Shown: one piece after another, positions 1-10,100 of the stretch | Layout: every line of letters starts with the position of its first letter | Numbering within the stretch: position 1 is the first letter of the stretch | DNA from: Rubritepida sp. | Lineage (GTDB): Bacteria; Pseudomonadota; Alphaproteobacteria; Acetobacterales; Acetobacteraceae | NCBI GenBank assembly: GCA_028291455.1 | Contig: JAQGHY010000117.1 | Location: 1-47,759, forward strand | Direction of reading: 5' to 3' | Length of the DNA: 47,759 nucleotides | Notes under the pieces: generated by a model | What the model saw: the letters and a program-made list of their open reading frames with translations, nothing else | Databases searched by the model: none | Told to the model about the DNA's origin: nothing | Position numbers and translations under genes: made by a program

Positions 1-1057
1 CGGGGCGCGCGGAATACTTGAACGAGAAGGACGAGGCGAAGCCGACGCGGCGGATCAGGTCGAGCGTGGCCTCGTGGTCGGCCTCGGTCTCGCCGGGATG
101 GCCCGAGATGATGTCGGTGGAGAAGGCCATGTCCGGCCGCGCCGCCCGCAGCCGGTCCACGAGGCGAAGGTAGTCGGCCGCCGTATGCCCCCGGTTCATG
201 GCCTCCAGCACCCGATCGGCGCCGGACTGCACCGGCAGGTGCAGGAAGGGCATGACGGCGGGGATGTCGCGATGGGCCGCGATCAGCGCGTCGTCCATGT
301 CGCGCGGGTGCGACGTCATGTAGCGCAGGCGTTCGAGGCCCGGGATTTCCGCGAGCGCATGAAGCAGCCGCGCCAGCCCCCATTCGGCGCCATCCTGCCC
401 CGCACCGTGATAGGCGTTCACGTTCTGCCCGAGCAGCGTGATCTCGCGCGCGCCCTGACCCACCAGCTTGCGGGCCTCGGCGAGTACGGCGACGGGCCCG
501 CGGCTGTATTCGGAGCCGCGCGTATAGGGCACCACGCAGAAGGAGCAGAACTTGTCGCAGCCCTCCTGGATCGTGAGGAAGGCGGTGACGCCTTGAGGCG
601 CGCTGGCCTCGGGCAGGTGGTCGAACTTCTCCTCGACAGGGAAGTCCGTCTCCACCACGGCACCCGCCGCACGGCCGGCACGGGCAACCATCTCGGGCAG
701 GCGGTGATAGCTCTGCGGTCCCAGCACGATGTCCACGTAGGGCGCGCGGGCGACGATCTCCGCGCCCTCGGCCTGGGCGACGCAGCCGGCCACGGCCAGC
801 ACCATCTCGCCGCCGGCCGCCTGCTTGTCCTGCTTCATGATCCGCAGGCGCCCCAGCTCGGAAAAGAGCTAGACGGTCGCCTTCTCGCGGATGTGGCAGG
901 TGTTGAGGATGATCATATCCGCGCCCTCGGGCGCATCCACCGGCACATAGCCGAGCGGCGCCAGCACGTCGGCCATGCGGGCGCTGTCGTACACATTCAT
1001 CTGGCAGCCCCAGCTGCGCACAAAGAGGCGCTTTTTCGTCTGGGTGGAATTCGTCAT
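1..1057 (-). pseudogene. miaB: tRNA-2-methylthio-N6-dimethylallyladenosine synthase MiaB, amber-interrupted and truncated by the window edge
   Basis: MiaB is a radical-SAM methylthiotransferase that converts i6A37 to ms2i6A37 in tRNAs. The first 62 residues show the N-terminal domain with two cluster cysteines (WGCQMN, C18; NTCHIREK, C54). An in-frame TAG then follows (complement of 869-871). Beyond it the same frame stays open to base 1 and is clearly MiaB: third cysteine in [10 protein letters not shown], radical-SAM motif [25 protein letters not shown] and SFKYSARP. No frameshift is visible, so one codon alone breaks the gene. An internal restart at the ATG at 838 would lose two of the three auxiliary-cluster cysteines. 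The 3' end lies outside the window. The gene follows plsC on the same strand, an order familiar from other alphaproteobacteria. A genuine nonsense mutation and an assembly error are both possible. Confidence 0.9.
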
Positions 1058-1352
1058 GGAGGGCCCTCGCTGTCCGTCGCGAGGACGGTCCAGGACGAGG
1101 AGATGCGGAGACTGAGCCGCGTGGTCAAGAAGAGCGGCCCCGTTCCGAAACTTGGGAGGGTCTCATGGGATAGGACGCTCCCAGAGGCATGCCGCGCCGG
1201 TCAAGAAGATTTGCTACGATTCACGCCGTTTTCCGGCGCCAGTCGCCCTCGCGGCACACGCACTTCGGACATGGCGCGCGAGTTGTAAAATCGCCCGACA
1301 TGCACAGGCCGTCTTCTCGGCAAACTCGCTAATGCCGTCTTGCTGGGTTGCG

Positions 1353-2285
1353 TCATGCCGCGCGGGGCTTCACGTCCCGGTTCTGCCGGAGTGCCGCCGC
1401 CGTATCGGTGACGGCGCGGCCGACCCGGGCGGCCAGGGCCTTGCGGTCGGGCATGGCATCGGGGGCGAAGCCCTCGTTCAGCACCACGCTCACCCGCGTC
1501 CCCGTCCGGCGCAGCAGGCGCCATGCGTGGCTGCCGGTCTCCATGTCGCCGTACCAGGCAAAGAGAGGGCGATCCCGGCGCCCGACCGGCAGGCCGCCGA
1601 GACGGTCATAGACCACCGTCACCGGCTGGATGCGCGAGGCCGCACCCGCCACCGAGAAGAAGGAGGAGCGGAAGGGCAGCACCCGCGCGCCGTCGCTGGT
1701 GGTGCCTTCGGGGAAGAGGATCAGGCTGTCGCCGGCATCGAGGCGCGCGCGCAATTCCTGCGCCTCGCTGCCCGTGCGGCCCCGGCTGCGGGTGACGAAC
1801 ACCGAGCGGCCGAGCTTCGCCACCCAGCCGATCAGCGGCCATCCCGCCACCTCGGATTTGGAGACGAAGCGCGCATCCAGCGTGGCGCCCAGCACCAGGA
1901 TATCCAGCCAGGAGGTGTGGTTGGAGACATAGAGCGTCCGTGTTTCGGGCGAAGGCGTGCCGATGACGCGCAGCTTCAACCCGATCAACCAGCAAAGCGT
2001 CCGGTGGTAGAAGCGCCCGAAATGGTTCTTGCCCTTGCCCGGAAGCTGGATCAGCACGGCCTGGACCGGGATGCAGAAGAGCGTGAAGACCAGCACGCAG
2101 AAGATGCGGCGTAGCGCCCGGAAGCGCCCGCCGAGCGGGCGGTCTCCCAGCACGTCGTTCCAGATCTGTCCGGGCAGCCTCGGGCGGAAGCGCAGCGAAG
2201 CGCCGCGCTTCATGCGCCGGGGGGCCGGCTTGCCGGTCGCGATCGCGGGGACGGCCATCGGGGCAGCTGGCGTGGTTGCGTTCAT
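1353..2285 (-). CDS. plsC: 1-acyl-sn-glycerol-3-phosphate acyltransferase (PlsC family)
   Basis: This 310-residue membrane-associated acyltransferase probably makes phosphatidic acid from lysophosphatidic acid in phospholipid synthesis. The family's catalytic block NHTSWLD (HX4D) and the glycerol-phosphate-binding block FPEGTTSDG are both present. A hydrophobic stretch (LRRIFCVLVFTLFCIPVQAVL) lies near residues 60-80. About 50 polar and basic N-terminal residues precede it, so the true start might be further in. It lies upstream of miaB on the same strand with a 295-bp gap. An OlsA-type lysolipid acyltransferase cannot be excluded from motifs alone. Confidence 0.85.
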   Translation of the reverse strand: MNATTPAAPMAVPAIATGKPAPRRMKRGASLRFRPRLPGQIWNDVLGDRPLGGRFRALRRIFCVLVFTLFCIPVQAVLIQLPGKGKNHFGRFYHRTLCWLIGLKLRVIGTPSPETRTLYVSNHTSWLDILVLGATLDARFVSKSEVAGWPLIGWVAKLGRSVFVTRSRGRTGSEAQELRARLDAGDSLILFPEGTTSDGARVLPFRSSFFSVAGAASRIQPVTVVYDRLGGLPVGRRDRPLFAWYGDMETGSHAWRLLRRTGTRVSVVLNEGFAPDAMPDRKALAARVGRAVTDTAAALRQNRDVKPRAA

Positions 2286-2428
2286 GCCAGTCCGCTATCT
2301 CGGGTTCCGCAACAGGGCAATGACGACATGGCGAATCCTGTGTGACAGAGTTGCTGGCCTCGGTTGCACTCGTCACCCTAAACGCCGATGCACGCTAACC
2401 TAGGCACCGATCAGGGGATTTTTGCTGC

Positions 2429-3358
2429 ATGAAGGTCGCCATTCTGGGGGCGGGGCCGGCTGGGTGCGCGATGGCGGCTCTCATCGCCAATCGGGAACAT
2501 GAGGTGACGCTGTGGTCGCCGCGCGGTGGAGGCACCCGGCATCTCGGTGCCAATCTGGTGACGCGGGGCGTGCTGGAGGGAAGCTGGCGGCTGCGCATCG
2601 CCGCCGATCTGGGCCGCGCGCTGGATCAGGCGGAGCTGGTGCTGGTGGCCCTGCCGGGGCATGTGCTGGCGCCGCTGCTGCACCGGCTGGCGACGGTGCT
2701 GGTCGGCAATCCCGATATTCTTCTCACCCCGCCCGGGGCGCTGGCGCCGCTGCTGCTGCGCAACCTGGCCCTCTCGCGCGGGATCTCGCCGCGGGTCGGC
2801 GCGCTGCCGGTGCCGCCGGTGGCCGCGCGGCGTGAGGCCGACGGCGCCACGCATATCGTCGCGATCCGTCCGCGGATCTGGCTCGGCAGCCTGCCTGTGG
2901 AGGCCTCGCCGCGGCTCATCGCCATTCTGGACGAAGCGTTCGGGCTGCCGGTGGAGCGGTTGGCCGACGTGCTGGCCGCGGCGCTGGCGGAACCGGCGCC
3001 GCTGATCGGGGCCGCGCAGCTCTTCGCGCCGCAAGGCGTGCCGAATGCCGCCGGGCGGCTGCTGCTGGGGCTGGCGGCGGAGCGGGACGCGCTGGCGGAG
3101 GCCTGCGGCCGGGGCAGCCTCCCCAGTATCGCGGAGCTGGTGATGGAGCAGGGTGGGCTGCCCGAGGCGGCGTTGCCGCTGGCGGAGGTGGCCGCCGGGC
3201 TGGCCTTTCTGGACGGGCTGGCCCGCGCGACGCGGACGCCGGCGCCGCTCATCGGGGCGGCGCTGCAATTGCTGGAAGGCGCTACGGGCGAGCGGCTTTC
3301 GCCGCATCCGCTGATGGCGGAACTGGATGCGGAAAGTCTCGCGAAGGCACTGGGCTAG
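2429..3358 (+). CDS. NAD/NADP octopine/nopaline dehydrogenase family protein
   Basis: The 309-residue protein opens with a Rossmann nucleotide-binding motif (VAILGAGPAGCAMA) in the arrangement of the NAD-glycerol-3-phosphate and opine dehydrogenase N-terminal domains. A mostly helical C-terminal half ends in TPAPLIGAALQLLEGA, which resembles the end of the octopine-DH domain. Opine dehydrogenases reductively join amino acids and 2-oxoacids, but the substrate here cannot be told, and the protein is shorter than classical opine dehydrogenases (350-400 residues). The gene is divergent from plsC. It ends tail-to-tail with the DUF938 gene, the two stop codons overlapping in one CTAG. Confidence 0.65.
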   Translation: MKVAILGAGPAGCAMAALIANREHEVTLWSPRGGGTRHLGANLVTRGVLEGSWRLRIAADLGRALDQAELVLVALPGHVLAPLLHRLATVLVGNPDILLTPPGALAPLLLRNLALSRGISPRVGALPVPPVAARREADGATHIVAIRPRIWLGSLPVEASPRLIAILDEAFGLPVERLADVLAAALAEPAPLIGAAQLFAPQGVPNAAGRLLLGLAAERDALAEACGRGSLPSIAELVMEQGGLPEAALPLAEVAAGLAFLDGLARATRTPAPLIGAALQLLEGATGERLSPHPLMAELDAESLAKALG

Positions 3359-3954
3359 GCCTTGCGCCGAAAGACGACCGTCAGATTGTTCGCCGGCATT
3401 TCCGTGACGTGTTCAAGAGTAAACCCCTCGGCCGCCGCCGCCACGTCCTCGAGCGCGCGGATGCCCCATTCGGGGTTGCGGGCGCGCAGGCTGGCGTCGA
3501 AGTCGAGGTTGCTGAACGCGGTCTCGACAGTCGCACGGATGTACGGACCGTAGAGGACCAGCGGTGCATGCGGCGGCAGGATCTCCGCCGCGCCGCGCAG
3601 CAGGCCGAGCGTGGCCGACCAGGGCGCGATGTGGATCATGTTCACGCAGAGCAGCGCCTCCGCATGGCGGATCGGCCAGGGCCAGGAAGCCGCGTCGAGC
3701 GCCAAAGCCGGACGAATGTTGGCTGACCCGGATTCCCGTGCCCAGGCGTCGCAACTGGCGCGGGCGGCGGCGTCGGGGTCGCTAGGCTGCCAGGTCAGGC
3801 CCGGCAGCGCGCCCGCGATATGGACCGCATGCTCGCCGGAGCCGGAGGCGATTTCCAGGACCAAGCCCCGTTCCGGCAGCACGCCGCGCAGCACGTCCAG
3901 CAGCGCATCGCGGTTGCGGGCGACGGCCGGCGCAAAGCGGCGCTCGTCGGTCAT
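3355..3954 (-). CDS. DUF938 SAM-dependent methyltransferase-like protein
   Basis: The 199-residue protein matches the DUF938 family, which has a class I methyltransferase fold. It begins with RFAPAVARNRDALLDVL, continues with the glycine-rich SAM-binding segment VLEIASGSGEHAVHIA, and has CVNMIHIAPW and the family-typical YGPYI further on. The substrate of the family is unknown to me. Its ATG overlaps the stop of the upstream reductase gene (ATGA), so the pair is translationally coupled. An acidic residue after the glycine loop is in the expected place for SAM ribose binding, but I infer this from the fold only. Confidence 0.85.
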   Translation of the reverse strand: MTDERRFAPAVARNRDALLDVLRGVLPERGLVLEIASGSGEHAVHIAGALPGLTWQPSDPDAAARASCDAWARESGSANIRPALALDAASWPWPIRHAEALLCVNMIHIAPWSATLGLLRGAAEILPPHAPLVLYGPYIRATVETAFSNLDFDASLRARNPEWGIRALEDVAAAAEGFTLEHVTEMPANNLTVVFRRKA

Positions 3955-4967
3955 CAGGCAGGCACACCCTTGCTGGTCGAGTACTCGAAATGCAGCGCCT
4001 GCCCGGGGAAGACGCGCGGGTGGATAGCATGCGCGGCCATCGCGGCCTCGGAAAACCCCTGCAGGATCAGCTTCAGCTTGCCGGGATAATTCGCCATGTC
4101 GCCGATCGCGTGGATGCCGGGGATATTGGTCTCGCAGGTGGCGGGGTTGATGGCGATGTGGCTGTGGTCCAGCCCCAGCCCCCATTCGGCGATGGGACCG
4201 AGCTCCATGGACAGGCCGAAGAAGGCCAGCAGGTGGTCGGCCGGGACGCGCATCTCCTCGCCCTTGAGTGTCGTCAGGACCACCGCATCGAGCCGGGATC
4301 CGTCGCCCTCCAGCCCGTGCAGCTGGTAGGGAATGGCCATCTCGACTTCGCCGTGCGCGGCCGCCGCTTCGAGTTGCGCGGCGGTTTCCGGCGCGGCGCG
4401 GAACTTCGGGCGGCGATGCACGACGATCACCTTGGCCGCGACATCCTTCAGGCTCAGCGCCCAGTCCACGGCGGAATCGCCGCCGCCGGCGATGACGACG
4501 CGCTTTCCGCGGAACTCCTCGCGCTTGGTGACCATGTAGCGCACGGCGCCGCTCGCCTCGTACCCGGGCAGGCCATCGAGCGGCGGGCGGTTCGGGCCGA
4601 AGGCGCCGGCGCCGGCGGCGATGATCACCGCCTTGGCCTGCACCGTGCGCCCCGCGCTGGTGACCAGGCGGAAGCCCGCCGCATTCGGCGTCAGCTGCTC
4701 GACGCGCTGGTTCAGCAGGAAGGTGGGCTCGAAGGGCGCAGCCTGCTCGGCCAGCCGGTCGATCAGGTCCGATCCGGCGATCTGCGGATGCGCGGGAATG
4801 TCGAAGATCGGCTTTTCCGGGTAGAGTGCGGCGCATTGGCCCCCGATCTCCTCCAGCGTATCCACGACCACGGCGCGCATTTTCAGCATGCCGCACTCGA
4901 ACACGGCGAAGAGGCCGCAGGGCCCCGCGCCAATGATGGCCACATCCGTCTCGATCATCTCGCTCAT
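3954..4967 (-). CDS. ferredoxin/flavodoxin-NADP reductase, thioredoxin-reductase-like type
   Basis: This FAD enzyme of about 337 residues moves electrons between NADPH and ferredoxin or flavodoxin. The FAD site is DVAIIGAGPCGLFAVFECG near the N terminus and the NADPH site is VVIAGGGDSAVDWALSL mid-protein. HAIGDMANYPGKLKLILQGF near the end is the second FAD contact. It has GGQCAALYPEKPIFDIPAHP but lacks the CxxC redox pair of thioredoxin reductase, which is what separates this FNR type from TrxB. The start at 4967 fits family length. An upstream in-frame ATG at 4979 has a purine-rich stretch only one base away, so it is less likely. It is coupled to the downstream DUF938 gene and divergent from tsaE. 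Confidence 0.88.
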   Translation of the reverse strand: MSEMIETDVAIIGAGPCGLFAVFECGMLKMRAVVVDTLEEIGGQCAALYPEKPIFDIPAHPQIAGSDLIDRLAEQAAPFEPTFLLNQRVEQLTPNAAGFRLVTSAGRTVQAKAVIIAAGAGAFGPNRPPLDGLPGYEASGAVRYMVTKREEFRGKRVVIAGGGDSAVDWALSLKDVAAKVIVVHRRPKFRAAPETAAQLEAAAAHGEVEMAIPYQLHGLEGDGSRLDAVVLTTLKGEEMRVPADHLLAFFGLSMELGPIAEWGLGLDHSHIAINPATCETNIPGIHAIGDMANYPGKLKLILQGFSEAAMAAHAIHPRVFPGQALHFEYSTSKGVPA

Positions 4968-5043
4968 GGTCGCGCCCATGCTCCCCTTTGCCGATGCAGT
5001 CCAGCCATTGCGCGAAGCGGTGCAGGCGGCAAGATGGCGGGAT

Positions 5044-5481
5044 ATGGAAATGACCCTGAACGATCTCGCCGCGACCGAGGCGCTGGCCGCGCGCCTTGCC
5101 GGGCTGGCGCGGCCGGGCGACGCGCTTTTGCTGCAAGGCCCGCTGGGGGCCGGCAAATCGGCGCTGGCGCGGGCCTTCCTGCGCTCGGCGACGGGGAATC
5201 CGGCGCTGGAGGTGCCCAGCCCGACCTTCACGCTGGTACAATCCTATGCTCTGCCCGAGGGGCGGACGGCGCATCATTTCGACCTTTACCGCTTGAGCGG
5301 GCCGGGCGGATTGATCGAATTGGGCTGGGATGAGGCGCGGGAGGGGATCGTTTTGGTGGAATGGCCGGAGCGGCTGGGCAACCTGACGCCCCCCGATGCC
5401 TTGCGCGTGACCCTGGCACCCGGCGGCACCGAAGATGCCCGCGAGGCGCGGGTCGAAGGCTGGGACGGCCGATTCGCATGA
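5044..5481 (+). CDS. tsaE: tRNA threonylcarbamoyladenosine biosynthesis ATPase TsaE
   Basis: TsaE is the small ATPase of the TsaB-TsaD-TsaE complex that makes t6A37 in ANN-decoding tRNAs. The 145-residue protein has the P-loop GPLGAGKSALARAFL, the family segment PSPTFTLVQSY, HFDLYRL, and the ending LIELGWDEAREGIVLVEWPERL. The length is normal. Several upstream in-frame ATGs exist, but the one at 5044 gives the family N terminus. It is the first gene of a coupled operon with amgK, murU, addB and addA, and overlaps amgK by ATGA. Confidence 0.93.
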   Translation: MEMTLNDLAATEALAARLAGLARPGDALLLQGPLGAGKSALARAFLRSATGNPALEVPSPTFTLVQSYALPEGRTAHHFDLYRLSGPGGLIELGWDEAREGIVLVEWPERLGNLTPPDALRVTLAPGGTEDAREARVEGWDGRFA

Positions 5482-6419
5482 GCGCGCGCTTCCTCGAAAC
5501 CCACGGCTACGGCGCGGCACGGCAGGAAATCCTGCCGGGGGATGCCAGTAAGCGCTATGCGCGGCTGACCGGCGGCCCCCGCGGCGCCCTGCTGATGCAG
5601 ACGCCCGATGCGGAGTACCTCGCGGCCTTCCTGCGGGTCGCGCGGCATCTTGCGGCCATCGGGGTCGCGGCCCCGGCGGTGTTCGCCGTCGAGGAGGCGG
5701 AGAACCTGGCGCTGGTGGAGGATCTGGGCACGGCCAGCATGGCCGATGCTCTGGATGCGGGCGCGGATGCCGAACCCCTCTACCTCGATGCGGCGAAGAC
5801 CCTGGCGGCCCTGCATGCGGAGGCCCCGCCGGCCGGGCTGCCCGCCTGGGACGCCCCGGCGATGGCGCGGGCGACCGCCGCCACCTTCCTGGACTGGTGG
5901 TGGCCGGCGGCTTTCGGCGCGCCGGCCTCCGATTCGGTGCGCATGGCCTTCAATGCGGCGCTGCATGAGATGCTGGCGCCCTTCGCCGGCACCGGCTTCG
6001 TGCATCGCGACTACTTCCCCGCGAACCTCATCCCCACACCGGGCGGCATGGCGGTGATCGACTTCCAGGACGCCGCCCTGGGCAACCCGGCCTACGACCT
6101 GGTCTCCCTGGTCGAGGATGCCCGGCGGGACGTGGCACCTGCGCTGCGGGACGCGGCGATCCGTGCCTATCTGGCGCAACGGCCGGGTCTCGATCCCGCC
6201 GCGTGGCGCGCGGCGATGGCGGTACATGGGGCGCAGCGGCATCTGCGGGTGGCGGCGCTCTGGGTTCGGCTCGACCGGCGCGACGGCAAGCCGCATTACC
6301 TGGCGCACGGGCCGCGTTGCTGGGCGCTGCTCGACCATGCCCTGGAGCATCCGGCGGCGGCGCCGCTGGCGCGGTTCCTGGACGCGCATGTTCCCCACCA
6401 CATCCGGAAGAATCCATGA
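5478..6419 (+). CDS. amgK: anomeric N-acetylmuramate/N-acetylglucosamine kinase AmgK (aminoglycoside phosphotransferase fold)
   Basis: The 313-residue protein has the APH kinase fold: the catalytic loop GFVHRDYFPANLI (HxDxxxxN) and the metal-binding segment AVIDFQDAALGNPAYDLVSL. In the peptidoglycan recycling route known from Pseudomonas and alphaproteobacteria, AmgK phosphorylates MurNAc and GlcNAc at C1 and MurU then makes the UDP sugar. The neighbour murU, overlapping by ATGA, supports this role over a drug-resistance kinase. The start at 5478 overlaps the stop of tsaE. Confidence 0.88.
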   Translation: MSARFLETHGYGAARQEILPGDASKRYARLTGGPRGALLMQTPDAEYLAAFLRVARHLAAIGVAAPAVFAVEEAENLALVEDLGTASMADALDAGADAEPLYLDAAKTLAALHAEAPPAGLPAWDAPAMARATAATFLDWWWPAAFGAPASDSVRMAFNAALHEMLAPFAGTGFVHRDYFPANLIPTPGGMAVIDFQDAALGNPAYDLVSLVEDARRDVAPALRDAAIRAYLAQRPGLDPAAWRAAMAVHGAQRHLRVAALWVRLDRRDGKPHYLAHGPRCWALLDHALEHPAAAPLARFLDAHVPHHIRKNP

Positions 6420-7144
6420 TCCGCCGCGCGATGGTCCTGGCTGCCGGGCTCGGGCAGCGGATGCGGCCGTTGACGGCCAAGACCGCCAAGCCGCTGCTGC
6501 CGCTGCTCGGCCGCTCGCTGCTCGACCATGCGCTGGACCGCCTGGCCGTGGCCGGCGTGGAGGAGGCGGTGGTGAACGCGCATTGGTGCGCCCCGCTCGT
6601 GGCCGCGGCACTGACTGCACGCGAGGGCGTGGCGCCGCGCGTGCGCCTGCAGCTCGAACCGGAATTGCTGGAGACCGGCGGCGGCATCCGCCGCGCCTTG
6701 CCGCGCCTCGGCGACGCCCCCTTCGCGGTGGTGAATGGCGATGCCTATTGGCTGGACGGGCCGACGCCCGCGCTGACGCTGCTCGCCCAGCATTTCGACC
6801 CCGAGCGCATGGATGGGCTGCTGCTGCTGGTCCGCACCTCGCAAATCCAGGGCGAGGTCGGCCGCGGCGATTTCTTCCTGGACGGGGCGGGCCAGCTGCG
6901 CCGCCCCGAGCCGGCCGAGATCGCGCCCTTCCTCTTCGGCGGCGTGCAGATCATGGCGCCCGCGCTGGTCGCCCCCGAGGCGGAGGGGCGCTTCAGCCTC
7001 AATCGCTGCTTCGACCGGGCGCTGGAGCAAGGCCGCCTCTTCGGCCTCGTGCATGACGGGGCATGGTTCCATATCTCGACCCCCGCGGACCTGACCCGCA
7101 CCGAGCGAAGGCTGCGCGACGGCCTCGCGAGCCACTGGCTGTGA
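6416..7144 (+). CDS. murU: N-acetylmuramate alpha-1-phosphate uridylyltransferase MurU
   Basis: The 242-residue nucleotidyltransferase has the sugar-phosphate NTP-transferase signature AMVLAAGLGQRMRPLT followed by KPLLPL, LETGGGI, and the metal-binding VNGDAYW. MurU uses UTP to turn MurNAc-1-phosphate into UDP-MurNAc and so bypasses de novo synthesis, which is the basis of fosfomycin tolerance in organisms that have it. Its position straight after amgK, with overlapping start and stop, identifies it among related nucleotidyltransferases. Its TGA overlaps the GTG start of addB. Confidence 0.88.
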   Translation: MIRRAMVLAAGLGQRMRPLTAKTAKPLLPLLGRSLLDHALDRLAVAGVEEAVVNAHWCAPLVAAALTAREGVAPRVRLQLEPELLETGGGIRRALPRLGDAPFAVVNGDAYWLDGPTPALTLLAQHFDPERMDGLLLLVRTSQIQGEVGRGDFFLDGAGQLRRPEPAEIAPFLFGGVQIMAPALVAPEAEGRFSLNRCFDRALEQGRLFGLVHDGAWFHISTPADLTRTERRLRDGLASHWL

Positions 7145-10100
7145 AGCTCTTTTCCATCGCGCCCGGCCTGCCGTTCCTGCCCGCTCTCGCACGCGGGGCA
7201 CTGGCGCGGCTGGGCACCGGGGAGCGGCTTGCCGCGGCGACGATCCTGCTGCCGACGCAGCGCGCCGCCCGCGCCCTGCAGGCCGCCTTCCTGCGCGAGG
7301 CCGATGTCCCGGCCCTGCTGCTGCCGCGCATGCGGGCGCTGGCCGGGCTCTCCACGGAGGATGCGGACGAGCTGGCCCTGCCCGCTTTGCTGCGCCTGCC
7401 GCCGTCGGTGGAAAAGCTGCGGCGCCAGGCGGTGCTGACCGGCTTCGCCATGCGCTGGCCGCGCTCCCGTGGCGGCCCCGCCAGCGCCGAGCACGCCTGG
7501 GCCCTGGGCGACGAACTCGGCAAGCTGCTGGACGAGATCGCGCTGGAGGAGGCCGAGCCGCTGCCGGACGACCCGGAACTGCTTGGACATCTGTGGCTTG
7601 AGCGGCTGGAGGCCTTGGCGCCCGAGGCGCTGGCCGTGCATTGGCAGATTACCACGACCTTTCTTCGCGCGGTCGTCGAGGAATGGCAGGGCTGGCTGGC
7701 GGAACAGGGCCTGCTCGATATCGGCGTCCGGCGCGTGCTGGCCCTGCGCGCCCAGCGCCAGGCCTGGGAGGATGCGCCGCCGGGCGATGCCGTGATCGCG
7801 GCCGGTATCGGCCTGGGCGGCACGGTGCCCGCCGCGGCCGACCTGCTCCGCGTGATCGCGACAGGGCTCGAACACGGTGCCGTCGTGCTGCCAGGCGAGG
7901 ATGCGGCGACGGCCGCCCTGCCCTTCCATGCGCTGGAGCAAGCGCCCACGCATCCCTTCGCCGGCCAGCGCGCCATGCTCCGCCGCATGGGCGCAACCAT
8001 GGCCGATGCGACGCCCTGGGCGGAGCCGATATCCGGCGAACGCGCGGCGCTGCTCGGCACTGCGCTTCTGCCGGCCGGGCAGCTCGCGCCCTGGCAATCG
8101 CGCGATCCCGCGCGATGGGGCGCTGCGCTGGCGGGTGTCTCGCGCATCGAGGCGACGGACAGTCAGCATGAGGCGGCGTCGATCGCGCTGGTGCTGCGCG
8201 GAGCGCTGGAAAGGCCGGGCGCGAGGGCCGCGCTGGTGACGCCGGATCGCGATCTCGCGCGCCGTGTCGCGGCCGAACTGCCCCGCCACGGCATCCTCGC
8301 CGACGACAGCGCAGGGCAGCCGCTATCTGACACGCCGCCGGGCGCGTTCCTCCGGCTGATCGCGCATCTCGCCGCGGGGGATTGCGGGCCGGTGCCGCTG
8401 CTCTCGGTGCTGAAGCACCCGCTCTGCGCAGCGGGCTGGGAACGCGGCGACCTGTTGGCCGCGACGCAGCTTCTGGAACGCGCGGCCCTGCGCGGGCCAT
8501 CGCCCAATGTGGGGGTGGCGGGGCTGCGATCGGTGCTCGCGGGGGTGCGCCCTGCGGAGACGGCGGCGCGGATCGAGGCGCTGCTGGTCGCGCTGGAAGC
8601 CGCGCTCGGCCCCTTCCACACCCTGCCGCGCAGCCCGGTCCGGCGGCCCGCCGATCTCCTCGCCGAACACCTCGCCGCCGCCGAGGCGCTGGCCACCACG
8701 CCCGCTCTGCCCGGTGGATTGCGCCTCTATGCCCAGGCCGAGGGCGAGGCGCTGGCGCGGCATCTGGCCGACCTCGCCCCCGCCATGGCCGAGCTGCCAC
8801 CACTCTCGCCGGCCGAATGGCCCGCGCTCTTCGAGGCAGCGCTGGCGCAGGGCACCACGCGCGCGCCGCGTATTTCGCGCGGGCGGCCGGATGCGGCGCA
8901 TCCGCAGGTGGAAATCCTCGGCCTGCTGGAGGCCCGGCTGCTGGATTTCGATTGTGTCGTGCTGGGTGCGCTGGACGAGACCATCTGGCCCCAGGCCAGC
9001 GACCCCGGCCCCTGGATGAGCCGCCCGATGCGGCGCGAATTCGGCCTGCCCTCGCCGGAGCTGCGCATCGGCCGCGTCGCGGCGGATTTCCTGATGACCT
9101 GCGCCTCCTCGCGTGAGGCCGTGCTGTCGCGCGCGGCCAGGCGCGGCGGCAGCCCGAGCGTGCCGGCGCGCTGGCTCACCCGCCTCGACACCTTCCTGGC
9201 GGGGCAGGAGCGCGGGCTCGCCGTGGCCAAGAATCCCTGCGCCGATTGGGCGCCGCTGCTCGACTTGCCGAACCGGGTGCAGCCCTGCGGCCGGCCCGCG
9301 CCCAATCCGCCCGCGGAAGCAAGGCCGGACCGGCTGACGGTCAGCGACGTCGCGACCCTCCTGGCCGATCCTTATGCCTTCCATGCGAAGCGGATTCTCC
9401 GCCTGTCTCCGCTCGATCCGCTGGAGCAGGAGCCCGGCGCGGCGGATTACGGCAACCTGATCCATGCCGCGATCCATCGCTTCCTCACCACCCTGCCGCG
9501 CCCCTGGCCGGGCGAGGAGGCGGCGGAGGCCATCTGGGAAACCGCGGCTCAAAAAGCGCTGGACGAGGCGGCGCTGCGCCCCGCCATCGCGGCACTCTGG
9601 ACGACGCGGCTGGCGCGCGTGGGCGCCTTCATCCGCGGGATCGAGGCGCGTCAGCAGCCGGGGCTGCTGGCGAGTTGGGCCGAACTGCGCGCGAAGCTCA
9701 CCGTGAAGCGGCCACGCGGCACGATCACATTGGAGGCCCGGGCCGACCGGGTGGATCGCCTGGCCGACGGCACGCTGCGCATCCTCGACTACAAATCCGG
9801 AACCGTGCCCTCGGAGAAGCAGGTGGTCGCCGGCACCGCGCCGCAGCTGCCGCTGGAAGCGCTGATGGCCGAGCGTGGCGCCTTCGAGGGCGTGACGCCC
9901 GCAGCGGTCACCTCGCTCGAATACTGGCGCCTGACGGGCGCCACCGAGCCCGGCGAAATCACCGTGCTGGGGCTAGAAGTCGCCGAGGCCATCCTGGCTG
10001 CCGAGGATGCCCTGAACCGGCTGGCGGATGGCTTTCTGCTGGGACACCGGCCCTTCCTCGCCAACCCGCATCCGGCGCGGCGGGCCTCGCCGGACTACCG

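Noticed and set aside
1-1057. Reassignment of TAG to an amino acid as an explanation of the miaB stop
   Set aside because: TAG is used as the normal stop of other genes here, such as the opine-dehydrogenase-like gene and the ndvA-like gene.
1059-1068. GAGGGCCCTC palindrome overlapping the miaB ribosome-binding region
   Set aside because: It could hide the ribosome-binding site in a hairpin, but ten GC-rich bases are too little evidence for regulation.
3355-5520. A 721-codon minus-strand open frame covering the reductase and methyltransferase region
   Set aside because: Only its last 199 codons are a protein (DUF938). The upstream part is an out-of-frame reading of the reductase gene, whose real frame has all FAD and NADPH motifs.
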